From NCBI RefSeq assembly GCF_002135375.1, contig NZ_NEGH01000011.1, forward strand, positions 99,190 to 163,189: DNA of 64,000 nucleotides, read 5' to 3'. The translations under genes were made by a program, and so were the position numbers. The stretch comes from Acinetobacter sp. ANC 4558. GTDB lineage: Bacteria; Pseudomonadota; Gammaproteobacteria; Pseudomonadales; Moraxellaceae. A model generated the notes under the pieces. It saw nothing but the letters and a program-made list of their open reading frames with translations. It ran no database searches and was not told where the DNA came from. How positions within the stretch are numbered: the first letter of the stretch is position 1; each line of letters begins with the position of its first letter. Shown piece by piece: positions 8,937 to 17,482 of the stretch.

Positions 8937-9037
8937 ATTGATTATATTTTTTTAATTATTTTATAAGTTAAATGCCAGATGAATATTATGTATGAATGAT
9001 GTGAATTTATAAATACAAAGAAAAAGTTTGGCAATAA

Positions 9038-9148
9038 GATATAGATGTTGCTGATAGGTTTGATTTAAAAAATGGAGTTCCATTAAAAGACCAAGGTTAT
9101 CCAAATGGAATTCCAGTTACTGTAATTCATTTACCTGGACTTAAATAA
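9038..9148 (+). pseudogene. Toxin C-terminal remnant (tail 3)
   Basis: After a stop at 9035-9037 the frame reads DIDVADRFDLKNGVPLKDQ and ends GIPVTVIHLPGLK with TAA at 9146-9148. The immunity gene's ATG follows at once. The ending is nearly identical to tail 5 (10404-10559), but the upstream part diverges quickly. This is the pattern expected of displaced toxin C-termini. Confidence 0.5.
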
Positions 9149-9703
9149 ATGACGAATAAAGAATTATTAGAAATAATAAAGCGCTTAGGTTGGAAAAATA
9201 TAAATAAAGATGGAGATATGGTCTCAATTTTATATTTACAGGATAGGGTAATTGAATTGTTACCTTATATAAAAAGAGCTGGTTCTGATCTTTATTTTAG
9301 TTTAGGTGCAAGTCTAGGGCGTGAAGATTTTAGTCAGGCATCTAAATATATAAGAAAAGAAAGAGGACGACATCCATTTAGCTATATATTGCATCATGGT
9401 AAAGAAAGGGATGTTGTTTCTTTAGAAGAGCTTACAGAAAGTTATGTTGTGAATGAAATTAACGATGTAATAGACTGGGCAAAAGCACAAGCTTTGCAAG
9501 CTGGCATAGATGAGTATGCAGCCTTACCCACAGGTAGCCTAGGCATATATCCACTTTATCATTTGGCTGCTTTAGCCGTAAATAAGGATCAAGCAACGCT
9601 ATTAAATTACTTAAATCACTTTAAAGCAGGTGATCGCTTGGATTTTGTTCCTTATATTACTCAAGATTATATAGAAAGAGCCTATGAATTGGCATGTAAA
9701 TAA
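9149..9703 (+). CDS. Probable immunity protein, copy 1
   Basis: A soluble 184-residue protein beginning MTNKELLEIIKRLGWKNIN. It has no signal peptide or membrane span. A paralogue at 10560-11117 is nearly identical at both ends, whereas residues 50-105 differ much more. The ATG follows directly on the stop of tail 3, a toxin-immunity arrangement. No catalytic motif was recognised and the family is unknown to me. Variation confined to the middle suggests a partner-binding surface under selection, as seen for cognate immunity proteins. Confidence 0.5.
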   Translation: MTNKELLEIIKRLGWKNINKDGDMVSILYLQDRVIELLPYIKRAGSDLYFSLGASLGREDFSQASKYIRKERGRHPFSYILHHGKERDVVSLEELTESYVVNEINDVIDWAKAQALQAGIDEYAALPTGSLGIYPLYHLAALAVNKDQATLLNYLNHFKAGDRLDFVPYITQDYIERAYELACK

Positions 9704-9757
9704 TTAAGGCATTGCTACTTACAATATATTCAAAATAAAGGATGGAGTATTAAATAA

Positions 9758-10300
9758 ATGACTTATTTAGTTCCAGATATGGAGGCAGAAATTATTCCCG
9801 GAAAATCTGCGGCTGGTTTTGAGCTTGGAATATTATTTGATGATTTTATAAAGCAAGTAAAATACAAAAAATTTGAGTCTCGCAATGACTTTAATCCAAA
9901 GGTTGAGGAAAAGGGAACATGGGGAATAATTCATCGAGATGAAATATCATTTAATTTGGATTATATTAACGAAATTCAGTGTAAGTGGGAAAATTCTGTT
10001 GAGCTTGTTTTTGATATGAATAAATTAGGAAAATTAACCTGGATATATTTATATGAAGGTTATAAAGGAAAATTGTTGAATATATTAGGGATTGGGGATC
10101 GCTTAGATTCAGTCAAGGATGAATTTGATTTTGATTTTTACGGTGATGCTCATTATTTAATGTACAAGGAAGGTAGCCCACATTATGGTGATATTGTTGG
10201 GGTGGAAATTGGGACAAATTATCTAATTGAATACTCCGAAGAGTATCCTGACCAAATTATAACTAGTTTCTTAGTGTATATTTTTAAAGATCAGCGTTAA
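9758..10300 (+). CDS. Hypothetical protein, probable immunity protein of a different type
   Basis: 180 residues, acidic and rich in Asp, Glu and aromatics (for example EFDFDFYGDAHYLMY), with no signal or membrane segment. It is unrelated to the 184/185-residue pair. Before its ATG a short open stretch (from about 9709) ends ...YNIFKIKDGVLNK with a TGA overlapping the start, possibly another toxin tail. AAGGATGGAG lies shortly upstream. The immunity role is inferred only from position between toxin-tail modules. Confidence 0.4.
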   Translation: MTYLVPDMEAEIIPGKSAAGFELGILFDDFIKQVKYKKFESRNDFNPKVEEKGTWGIIHRDEISFNLDYINEIQCKWENSVELVFDMNKLGKLTWIYLYEGYKGKLLNILGIGDRLDSVKDEFDFDFYGDAHYLMYKEGSPHYGDIVGVEIGTNYLIEYSEEYPDQIITSFLVYIFKDQR

Positions 10301-10314
10301 TTGTGTACTAACTA

Positions 10315-10385
10315 GCACTGTTGCAAATAGGAAATCGAGTTTTAGTTTTTGGGTTAATCAGGCTTAGATTCTGAGAACTCGATTT
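10315..10385. repeat. 71-bp repeat, copy A
   Basis: A 71-base segment that recurs with few changes at 11123-11193. Internal perfect 10-base inverted arms lie at 10332-10341 and 10376-10385. Its left edge, GCACTGTTGCAAA, resembles IS6/IS26-type terminal repeats, but no transposase is attached. Both copies follow immunity-like genes directly. It could be a MITE, an IS scar, a terminator hairpin or a recombination site. Confidence 0.6.
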
Positions 10386-10403
10386 ACTAAACCAAGTATA
10401 TAA

Positions 10404-10559
10404 CAATCAGAAATCTATCCTCAAATACGCGATGGAAATTCAATTCCTAAAGGAAAAGTTGCTGAGGATTTTGGTTTATTAAAAGGAATTCCATTAAAAG
10501 ACCAAAGTTATCCAAACGGAATTCCAGTTACTGTAATTCATCTACATGGACTGAAATAA
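10404..10559 (+). pseudogene. Toxin C-terminal remnant (tail 5)
   Basis: A 51-codon open stretch after a stop, without its own start codon: QSEIYPQIRDGNSIPKGK..., ending GIPVTVIHLHGLK and TAA immediately before the next ATG. It is homologous to tail 3 in its last 30 or so residues. A body-less 3' end of a toxin gene is the simplest reading. Confidence 0.5.
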
Positions 10560-11117
10560 ATGACGAATAAAGAATTATTAGAAATAATAAAGCGCTTAGG
10601 TTGGAAAAATATAAATAGAGATGGAGATATGATCTCAATTTTATATTTACAGGATAGGGTAATTAAATTGTTGCCTTATATAAAAAAAAGAGCTAGTTCT
10701 GATCTTTATTTTGACTTAGGTGCAAGTCTAGGACGTGAAGATTTCAGTCGAGCTACAATGCATATAAGAAAAAGGAGAGAAAGAAATCCATTTAGCTATA
10801 TATTGCAGCATGATGAAAATATTAGTGTTCTTTTTGTAGAAGAGATTACAGAAAGTTTTGTTGTGAATGAAATTAACGATGTAATAGACTGGGCAAAAGC
10901 ACAAGATTTGCAACCTGGTATAGATGAGTATGCAGCCTTACCCACAGGTAGCCTAGGCATATATCCACTTTATCATTTGGCTGCTTTAGCCGTAAATAAG
11001 GATCAAGTAACATTATTAAATTACTTAAATCACTTTAAAGCAGGTGATCGCTTAGATTTTGTTCCTTATATTACTCAAGAATATATAGAAAGAGCATATG
11101 AAATAGCATGTAAATAA
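10560..11117 (+). CDS. Probable immunity protein, copy 2
   Basis: A 185-residue paralogue of the protein at 9149-9703. The first 45 and last 80 residues are nearly identical, and the centre (about 50-105) is diverged. The start follows the stop of tail 5 directly. Together with tail 5 it forms the second copy of a tail-immunity module, with a 71-bp repeat on each side. Function inferred from the arrangement. Confidence 0.5.
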   Translation: MTNKELLEIIKRLGWKNINRDGDMISILYLQDRVIKLLPYIKKRASSDLYFDLGASLGREDFSRATMHIRKRRERNPFSYILQHDENISVLFVEEITESFVVNEINDVIDWAKAQDLQPGIDEYAALPTGSLGIYPLYHLAALAVNKDQVTLLNYLNHFKAGDRLDFVPYITQEYIERAYEIACK

Positions 11118-11122
11118 TTAAG

Positions 11123-11193
11123 GCATTGTTACGAATAGGAAATCGAGTTTTAGTTTTTGGGTTAATCTGGCTTAGATTCTGAGAACTCGATTT
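11123..11193. repeat. 71-bp repeat, copy B
   Basis: Second copy of the element at 10315-10385, with internal inverted arms at 11140-11149 and 11184-11193. It begins 5 bases after the stop of immunity copy 2. Copies A and B bracket the tail 5/immunity module, so recombination between them would delete it. Confidence 0.6.
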
Positions 11194-11687
11194 CTCATGT
11201 AAAAGATCTTGGATATTAAGAGTGGGTATGTAATGTCCGAATATTGTGTTTCATTGTGTGATGGATTAATGTCTATTTTTGTCTGTAATTAAATGTTCTG
11301 CAAGTTAAAGCAATAATTCAAAAAAATCCAACTAAGAAAAAATGGAATGGGTCAATGCGGAGTCTTCTCTTGCTAGAGAAGATGAATCCTTATTTAATCA
11401 GATTTCCAAATGTCATTTTTCTCAGTAAAAGAATGAATTTTAATTTACTTTTAAATGAGAAATTTTAGTCAAATTATGTGGTTTGTGAGCAAATTAATTT
11501 ACATGAAATGACAAGAGGATATTTCTAGTTTATATCAAGGATTGATGTAATAAAAATAATGATTTTATTCAATTGATTTTTGATACTTGCAATGAATTTA
11601 TCTAATGGCATTTGTGATGTTTTTATGTTTTGTCATTTTGTAATGACTAAATATCTTAATTCAGCCATTAGCTTAAATTGAAATTAT
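11194..11687. other. Intergenic region between the accessory segment and ydiJ
   Basis: 494 bases. A 28-codon frame beginning at 11342 (MEWVNAESSLAREDESLF...) may be a gene remnant but has no recognisable homology. The ydiJ promoter must be near the right end; no convincing -35/-10 pair was found. Base composition stays AT-rich to about 11690. Confidence 0.35.
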
Positions 11688-14621
11688 ATGAATTCAGTCA
11701 TTCAGATTACGACACAACAATTTTTAGATGAACTTCATCCGTTATTTCATGGTGATATAGATGGTTCAGACGCTGCAAAACACGTATTTTCAACGGATAA
11801 TTCAATTTATCAATTACTGCCTCAAAGTATTCTTTATCCTAAAGATATCAATGATCTGCAATTGATTATGAAGCTCTTAAGCCAAGAGAGATATCATCAA
11901 GTTTCGGTTACACCACGTGGAGGTGGAACAGGAACAAATGGACAATCTTTAACACATGGCATTGTGGTAGATTTATCTCGCCACATGAATAATATTTTAC
12001 ATATTGATCCGATTCGCCGTATTGCTATTGTTGAAGCTGGTGTTGTTAAAGATCAGTTAAATGCTGAACTCAAAAAACACGGCTTATTTTTTGCGCCAGA
12101 ATTATCCACTTCCAATCGTGCAACCATTGGTGGAATGATTAATACCGATGCGAGTGGTCAAGGTAGTTGCCGTTATGGAAAGACCCATCATCATGTATTG
12201 GGTTTAAAAACCGTCTTAAAAAATGGTGAAGTCCTAGATTCAAAGGCAATAAATTTAGCGCAATTTAATCAAGTTATTGCCAGTGAAAGTGCGCAAAAAA
12301 AAGAAATATATGAAAAAATTTTACAATTGGTGACTGAAAATCAAGGCTTAATTCAACAGAGTTTTCCAAAATTAAATAGATCGTTGACTGGCTATGACTT
12401 ACCAGCAAGTTATGATGGTGAAGAGTTTAATATTAATAATATTTTGTGTGGCAGTGAGGGCACATTAGGTTTTATCGCCCAAGCAACCTTGAATGTACTA
12501 GAAATTCCAAAATATCGTGCATTAATTAATATTGGTTATGCACATTTCCAAAGTGCTTTACAAGATGCAAAAGCCTTAATGGCACTTGCTCCTTTATCTA
12601 TTGAAACAGTTGATTCAAAAGTATTAAATTTGGCAAAACAAGATATTGTGTGGCAAAAGGTTGCTGAATATTTTCCTGAATCTGAGCATACTGAAGCGAC
12701 ACAAGGTATTAATTTAGTCGAAATTGATGCATCTACTGAGCATGAATTATTGGCTTTACAACAAATTTTTTTACAACAATTGCAAATAGATCAAAGTGTA
12801 AAACGTTTGACCGTGACGATTGCACATGGGGATGAACGAATTAAAGATGTTTATTCCATGCGTAAACGTGCTGTAGGTTTACTTGGAAATGTCTCGGGGG
12901 AAAAAAGACCACAACCTTTTGTGGAAGATACGGCTGTTCCTCCTGAGCATTTACCAGAATATATTGCTGAATTTCGTGCTTTATTAGATCAGCAAGGTCT
13001 AGATTATGGGATGTTTGGGCATGTTGATGCTGGGGTACTACATGTCCGTCCGTTATTAGACATGAAACAAGCTGAATCTTTAAAAATGGTGCAATATATT
13101 AGTGACCAAATTGTTGAACTTACACATAAATATGGCGGTGTAATTTGGGGTGAGCATGGGAAGGGGCTACGTTCTGCTTATGCGCCTGTATTTTTTGGAG
13201 CATCCTATCCACTTATTCAACGTATTAAGGCACTATTTGATCCGCATAACCAATTAAATCCTGGGAAAATTGCCACTCCAGATACCTTACCCAATGCGCA
13301 ATTAACTGGATTACTTGATGTTCCTGTTCGTGGACAACAAGATAAACAAATTGCAGTTCAGCAATGGACTGAGTTTTCAAATACCATGCATTGTAATGGA
13401 AATGGTGCTTGTTTTAATTATGATGTGAATGATCCAATGTGTCCATCATATAAGGCAACTAGAGATCGCATTCATTCGCCTAAAGGTCGAGCAACCCTAA
13501 TTAAAGAATGGTTACGCCGTGAAAATACTGCACAGCGGAGTGAGGAATTTAATCAAGAGGTATATCAAGCTTTGCATGGATGCTTATCGTGTAAATCATG
13601 TGCTGGGCAATGTCCAGTCAAAGTAGATATTCCAGACAGTAAAGCAAGATTTTTACATCAGTTTTATCAAACGAAAAAGCGCCCTTTACGTGATTATTTG
13701 ATTAGTTATTTAGAAAGCTTTATGCCTTTATTGGCACATTTTGCAGGATTGTATAATCTGATGCAAAAGTCGAAATTACTGCAAAAAGTACAGCGTGATG
13801 TGTTCAAGGTCGTTGATATTCCTTTATTTCATCCTCAAGCAAAAGCAGATTTAGCGCAATTTGGTGCCATTTTACTAGATTCAGAATTAAGTCAAATTCG
13901 GTCAGATCAGGGTTCAGCTGTTATTTTGGTGCAAGATGCTTTTACACGTTATTTTGATACGACAGTTTTGATTGAAACCATTCAATTTATTTCAGCCCTC
14001 GGTATTCAAGTGTATGTATTGCCGTATTTGGCAAATGGTAAACCTTTACATGTACATGGTTTTTTGCCACAGTTTGAACAAAAAAGAGCAGAATGTATCG
14101 CTCTTTTAGAAAAAGCAGCACAAACAGGTGTGCCATTGGTTGGTATTGACCCTGCGATGACTTTGGTTTTTAGGCAAGAATATAAAGCAAAATATCTATC
14201 CGAAAAGCCTGAGTTTAATGTAGAAGTGCATTTATTACAGGAATGGTTGATAAATTGGCTTAAGGATAACCCACCAAGCATAAAGCAGATTCCGAGCGTA
14301 GACACTTATTATTTGGCTGGACATTGCACGGAGAAAACACAGGTTCCAATGTCAACGATGCAGTGGCAGAGTATTTTTAAAACCTTTGGTCTTCATTTAA
14401 AACCATTGGTTTTAGGTTGTTGTGGAATGTCTGGAACCTATGGCCATGAAGCTGAACATCGTCAATTATCAGAAAAAATGTATCAACAATCTTGGCAGCC
14501 ACAGGCCATACCACATATCGAAACTTTATTAGTGACGGGGTATTCATGTCGGAGTCAAGTTAAACGTTTTGAACAGCAAACAGTGATGCATCCAGTGCAA
14601 ATTTTACGATCCATGTTATAA
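11688..14621 (+). CDS. ydiJ: YdiJ-type D-2-hydroxyglutarate dehydrogenase (FAD and Fe-S)
   Basis: 977 residues. An N-terminal FAD-binding PCMH domain (about 40-280; TPRGGGTGTNGQSLTHG and GCRYGKTHHHVLG-like segments) is followed by an FAD-oxidase C-terminal domain to about 540. An Fe-S region follows with CNGNGAC from about residue 569 and CLSCKSCAGQCPVKVDIPD from about 632, and a CCG-type domain near the end (GCCGMSG). Size and order match YdiJ, which oxidises D-2-hydroxyglutarate to 2-oxoglutarate and passes electrons to the respiratory chain. HglS, which makes D-2-hydroxyglutarate, is encoded 3 kb away and supports the assignment. Other D-2-hydroxyacids are possible substrates. RBS is weak. 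Confidence 0.85.
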   Translation: MNSVIQITTQQFLDELHPLFHGDIDGSDAAKHVFSTDNSIYQLLPQSILYPKDINDLQLIMKLLSQERYHQVSVTPRGGGTGTNGQSLTHGIVVDLSRHMNNILHIDPIRRIAIVEAGVVKDQLNAELKKHGLFFAPELSTSNRATIGGMINTDASGQGSCRYGKTHHHVLGLKTVLKNGEVLDSKAINLAQFNQVIASESAQKKEIYEKILQLVTENQGLIQQSFPKLNRSLTGYDLPASYDGEEFNINNILCGSEGTLGFIAQATLNVLEIPKYRALINIGYAHFQSALQDAKALMALAPLSIETVDSKVLNLAKQDIVWQKVAEYFPESEHTEATQGINLVEIDASTEHELLALQQIFLQQLQIDQSVKRLTVTIAHGDERIKDVYSMRKRAVGLLGNVSGEKRPQPFVEDTAVPPEHLPEYIAEFRALLDQQGLDYGMFGHVDAGVLHVRPLLDMKQAESLKMVQYISDQIVELTHKYGGVIWGEHGKGLRSAYAPVFFGASYPLIQRIKALFDPHNQLNPGKIATPDTLPNAQLTGLLDVPVRGQQDKQIAVQQWTEFSNTMHCNGNGACFNYDVNDPMCPSYKATRDRIHSPKGRATLIKEWLRRENTAQRSEEFNQEVYQALHGCLSCKSCAGQCPVKVDIPDSKARFLHQFYQTKKRPLRDYLISYLESFMPLLAHFAGLYNLMQKSKLLQKVQRDVFKVVDIPLFHPQAKADLAQFGAILLDSELSQIRSDQGSAVILVQDAFTRYFDTTVLIETIQFISALGIQVYVLPYLANGKPLHVHGFLPQFEQKRAECIALLEKAAQTGVPLVGIDPAMTLVFRQEYKAKYLSEKPEFNVEVHLLQEWLINWLKDNPPSIKQIPSVDTYYLAGHCTEKTQVPMSTMQWQSIFKTFGLHLKPLVLGCCGMSGTYGHEAEHRQLSEKMYQQSWQPQAIPHIETLLVTGYSCRSQVKRFEQQTVMHPVQILRSML

Positions 14622-14688
14622 ACGCTTAAGCTAAACCTCCAAAAGATCAGGTGATATATCGACTTTATGGAGGTTGAACTTATATCGT

Positions 14689-15591
14689 TTAAGTCTGCTG
14701 TTCTATGCGTTGCTTAATCCATTGTACCATTGCTGTAATTTTAGTAGTTTGTGACATCGAAGATGGATAGGTCATGTAATATGACCGATTTGTGAGCATT
14801 TCATAAGGCCATGCTAAAACGAGTTCTCCTGCAGCCAATTCGCGTTGTACAAAAAATTGTGGAACCAGTGCAATTCCTGAATGAATCAGCGCCGCATTAA
14901 CACAGGCGGCAAAGGTATCAACCCGAGGTCCTGTAAATGTTCTTTCATGAACATAATCTTGCATTTGAAAATATTCATCCCATGCTCGAGGTCGAGCACG
15001 TGATTGAATTAATACATGTTGCTGAAAATCTGTGATCGATTGTAATGGTTGAATGAGTAATTCTGGCGAGCAAACCGCAATACATTTTTCTTCAAATAAT
15101 TTGATACTGGTCATATCTCGCCAAACACCATCACCATATAAAAAAGCAATATCAGTTTTATTGGTATCAATGTCGGCAGAACTGAATTGTTCCTGAATAT
15201 CTAAGTGAATCTCTGGATGTAAATCATTAAAGCCTTTAAGCTGTGGGATAAGCCAACGTGAGCAAAGTGTAGGATGGGAGACAATATTCAAGGTATCTGC
15301 TTTATTACGATGCGCCATTACATTTAGTACAGAAGTTTCAATCTGATTTAAAATGGTTTGTGTTTCAGTTAAAAATAACTTTCCTGTTGGCGTCAACTGT
15401 AAGCGTTGTAAAGAGCGCTCAAATAATTGCACATTCAAGCTATCTTCTAAGTGAGCAACTTGTTTACTGATTGCACTTTGCGTCATATGCAGCACTTGTG
15501 CAGCTTTAGTAAAACTTAAATAGCGCGCAGATGCCTCAAAACATCTTAAAGACATAATAGACGGATATTCTTTCGATTTTAGTGTGTGCAT
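14689..15591 (-). CDS. LysR-family regulator (GcvA-like)
   Basis: 300 residues. The N-terminal winged HTH (SFTKAAQVLHMTQSAISKQV at about 27-46) is followed by a substrate-binding domain. The phrase SRWLIPQLKGFNDLHPEIHL and a late GIALVPQFFVQRELAAGELV are typical of the GcvA-like branch that controls amino-acid and beta-lactamase genes. It is convergent with ydiJ and lies between ydiJ and the symporter and aminotransferase/hglS genes, all of which are candidate targets. Effector unknown. Confidence 0.85.
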   Translation of the reverse strand: MHTLKSKEYPSIMSLRCFEASARYLSFTKAAQVLHMTQSAISKQVAHLEDSLNVQLFERSLQRLQLTPTGKLFLTETQTILNQIETSVLNVMAHRNKADTLNIVSHPTLCSRWLIPQLKGFNDLHPEIHLDIQEQFSSADIDTNKTDIAFLYGDGVWRDMTSIKLFEEKCIAVCSPELLIQPLQSITDFQQHVLIQSRARPRAWDEYFQMQDYVHERTFTGPRVDTFAACVNAALIHSGIALVPQFFVQRELAAGELVLAWPYEMLTNRSYYMTYPSSMSQTTKITAMVQWIKQRIEQQT

Positions 15592-15813
15592 CTTGATTCA
15601 TCGTTACGCTATCAATCTATAATATCATACTCAATTGGTCGGGTATTTATCATACGTTTACGACTAAATATAGATCACAATAAATCGAAGGCGAAATATC
15701 ATTTTTGATGGAATGGATTGGTTCTAAAAGTGCAATAAAACATTAGATTTTTATTCACCTAAAAACACCGTAGATTTGATGTCAGTAGGCGAATAAGAGG
15801 GGGGTGTATATGC

Positions 15814-17094
15814 TTAAGTTAAGATCTTACTCGAGGTATTCGTATCTACATTCGGTTCAGAATCTTGTAGTTCTAATTTTTGCTCAGTCTGATCGACAAT
15901 TTTTGCACCAACTAAATCGCCAACTACATTACCACATGTAAAAATCATATCTAAAATGACATTAACACCTGCGGTTAAGGCAACAATTTCAATGGGTAAG
16001 TTGGCTTGAGAAAAGACAATTGACATGCCAATTAAACCTGCACCTGGAACACCTGCCGTTCCTACTGCAGCTAAAGTACTAATAATGACAATAGTTGCAA
16101 GCTCTGGAATGGACAGCGTGATACCTATAATTTCAGAAGCGAAAATTACTGCGACCCCAAAACGTAGTGCTGTGCCATTTAAGTTAAAAGCTAATCCGAG
16201 TGGTAATGTTAAGCGAGAAACTTTTTCACTAATTCCTGCTTTTTCAGCACATTTAAAAGTAATCGGCAAAGTTCCAATACTACTGCTGGTAACAAATGCG
16301 GTAAGCATTGCTTCCTTGATATTTTTGTAGAATTGAATAACCTTAACGCGAAATGCTTTTAAGAAAATTGGATAAACCAAGACCAGTAAAAGAATAACAC
16401 CCAGATAAGAAGTCGCAATAAATTTACTGAGGACAATTACCGTTTCAATGCCTTGGCTACCAAAGGTATTGGCAGTAATTCCAAAGACACCAATAGGTGC
16501 ATAAAGTAAAACACCTGCAAGTATTTTGGTCACAGCTTCATTACAACCTTGTAAAACGTTATAAAGTAAGTCACCCAATTCTCTTTGTTTTGCATCTTCG
16601 CTATGGCGCATAAATAAAATAGCCAAGCCACCGACTAAGGTAATGAAAACAATCGCTAATAAATCACCTGAAGTCAGTGCATGAAAAATATTAGTCGGCA
16701 CCATATTTAATAAGGTGTTAATAAAAGATGGGCTTTCAGGTGCTGTAACACTTGCAGTATTTGGAAGAGTTAATCCAACGCCAGGATTTGTCCATTTCGC
16801 TAAAATAATACCTAAAATGACAGCAACTGCAGTTGAAACAAGATAAAACGGAAAAATTTTAAGACCAATACGCCCCAATTCTTTAGGGTGTGAATTATTG
16901 ACCGCTACAATCAAAGGTAGAATGACCAGCGGTATGACAATCATCTGTAAGAGGTTTAAAAAGAGTTTTCCGAGAGGGTAGAAAATAGAACTCTTAGGTC
17001 CTAAAATAATCCCGACGATAATTCCTAGAATAAAGCCTGTTGTCATTTTCGCCATAAATGACTTGCTTTTGTACCACGTCCAAATTTTCTTCAC
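15814..17094 (-). CDS. Dicarboxylate/amino-acid:cation symporter (GltP/DctA family)
   Basis: 426 residues with the DAACS signatures: SSSIGTLP (re-entrant loop HP1), AFNLNGTALRFG (TM7), GVPGAG (HP2) and a late DMIFTCGNVVGD. It imports C4-dicarboxylates, glutamate or aspartate with protons or sodium. The frame is open to ATG 17148, but GTG at 17094 is preceded by AAAAGGAA at good distance and gives the expected N-terminus (KKIWTWYKS before TM1), so I chose it. Neighbours suggest uptake of 2-aminoadipate, glutamate or 2-oxoglutarate, which is inference. Confidence 0.85.
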   Translation of the reverse strand: MKKIWTWYKSKSFMAKMTTGFILGIIVGIILGPKSSIFYPLGKLFLNLLQMIVIPLVILPLIVAVNNSHPKELGRIGLKIFPFYLVSTAVAVILGIILAKWTNPGVGLTLPNTASVTAPESPSFINTLLNMVPTNIFHALTSGDLLAIVFITLVGGLAILFMRHSEDAKQRELGDLLYNVLQGCNEAVTKILAGVLLYAPIGVFGITANTFGSQGIETVIVLSKFIATSYLGVILLLVLVYPIFLKAFRVKVIQFYKNIKEAMLTAFVTSSSIGTLPITFKCAEKAGISEKVSRLTLPLGLAFNLNGTALRFGVAVIFASEIIGITLSIPELATIVIISTLAAVGTAGVPGAGLIGMSIVFSQANLPIEIVALTAGVNVILDMIFTCGNVVGDLVGAKIVDQTEQKLELQDSEPNVDTNTSSKILT

Positions 17095-17434
17095 AAAATA
17101 TTCCTTTTCTTTTGCGCATTGTAAATTTAGTTGAGAAGTTTTCATCACTCAAACGAATAATTAGACGTTCCCCATTCCGTTTCGGAATAAGAAATGACTT
17201 AACATGATTTGTTTAGGTCGATCAGAACGAGTTATCTTGATGAGGGATACTTAAAATTTAACCATACAAAGTTGATGGAGATACCGTGTGCTTTAAATCA
17301 AAAAATGAAATCACAATATATTTATATGATTTACATATATTTTAAAGTTAATTTAATCAATCGTGTTCATGATGATTTAAATAAAGTGTAAAAGCACAAG
17401 ATTAAAATTGAAGTTATCGATCTCGTTTAAACAT
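17095..17434. other. Intergenic region with a small dyad before the symporter gene
   Basis: Holds the symporter promoter. A short perfect dyad, ATTCCG at 17174-17179 and CGGAAT at 17183-17188, could be an operator. A 60-codon frame at 17209-17391 is low-complexity with no ribosome site and is not called as a gene. Confidence 0.35.
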
Positions 17435-17471
17435 AAAAACTCCGTAAATTGAGAGAAATACGGAGTTTTTT
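17435..17471 (-). terminator. Terminator of the aminotransferase-hglS operon (bidirectional shape)
   Basis: Perfect 12-base arms at 17435-17446 and 17460-17471 (allowing one base of slippage) have A-rich and T-rich ends, so the hairpin has a T-run read from either strand. It lies 12 bases after the hglS stop. Confidence 0.8.
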
Positions 17472-17482
17472 GATTTAAATGG

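Noticed and set aside
8213..11117. Classical type II toxin-antitoxin operons
   Set aside because: The upstream partners lack start codons and look like C-terminal fragments, and the downstream proteins are larger than typical antitoxins and have no DNA-binding motif.
10315..11193. Reading the 71-bp repeats as a CRISPR array or a complete IS
   Set aside because: Only two copies, separated by about 740 bp of coding-type sequence; no cas genes and no transposase.
14622..14688. Inverted repeat AACCTCCA/TGGAGGTT between ydiJ and the LysR gene as a terminator
   Set aside because: Loop of about 28 bases and no T-run; too weak to call.
17209..17391. 60-codon frame in the intergenic region before hglS
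   Set aside because: Low complexity, no ribosome site, no homology recognised.
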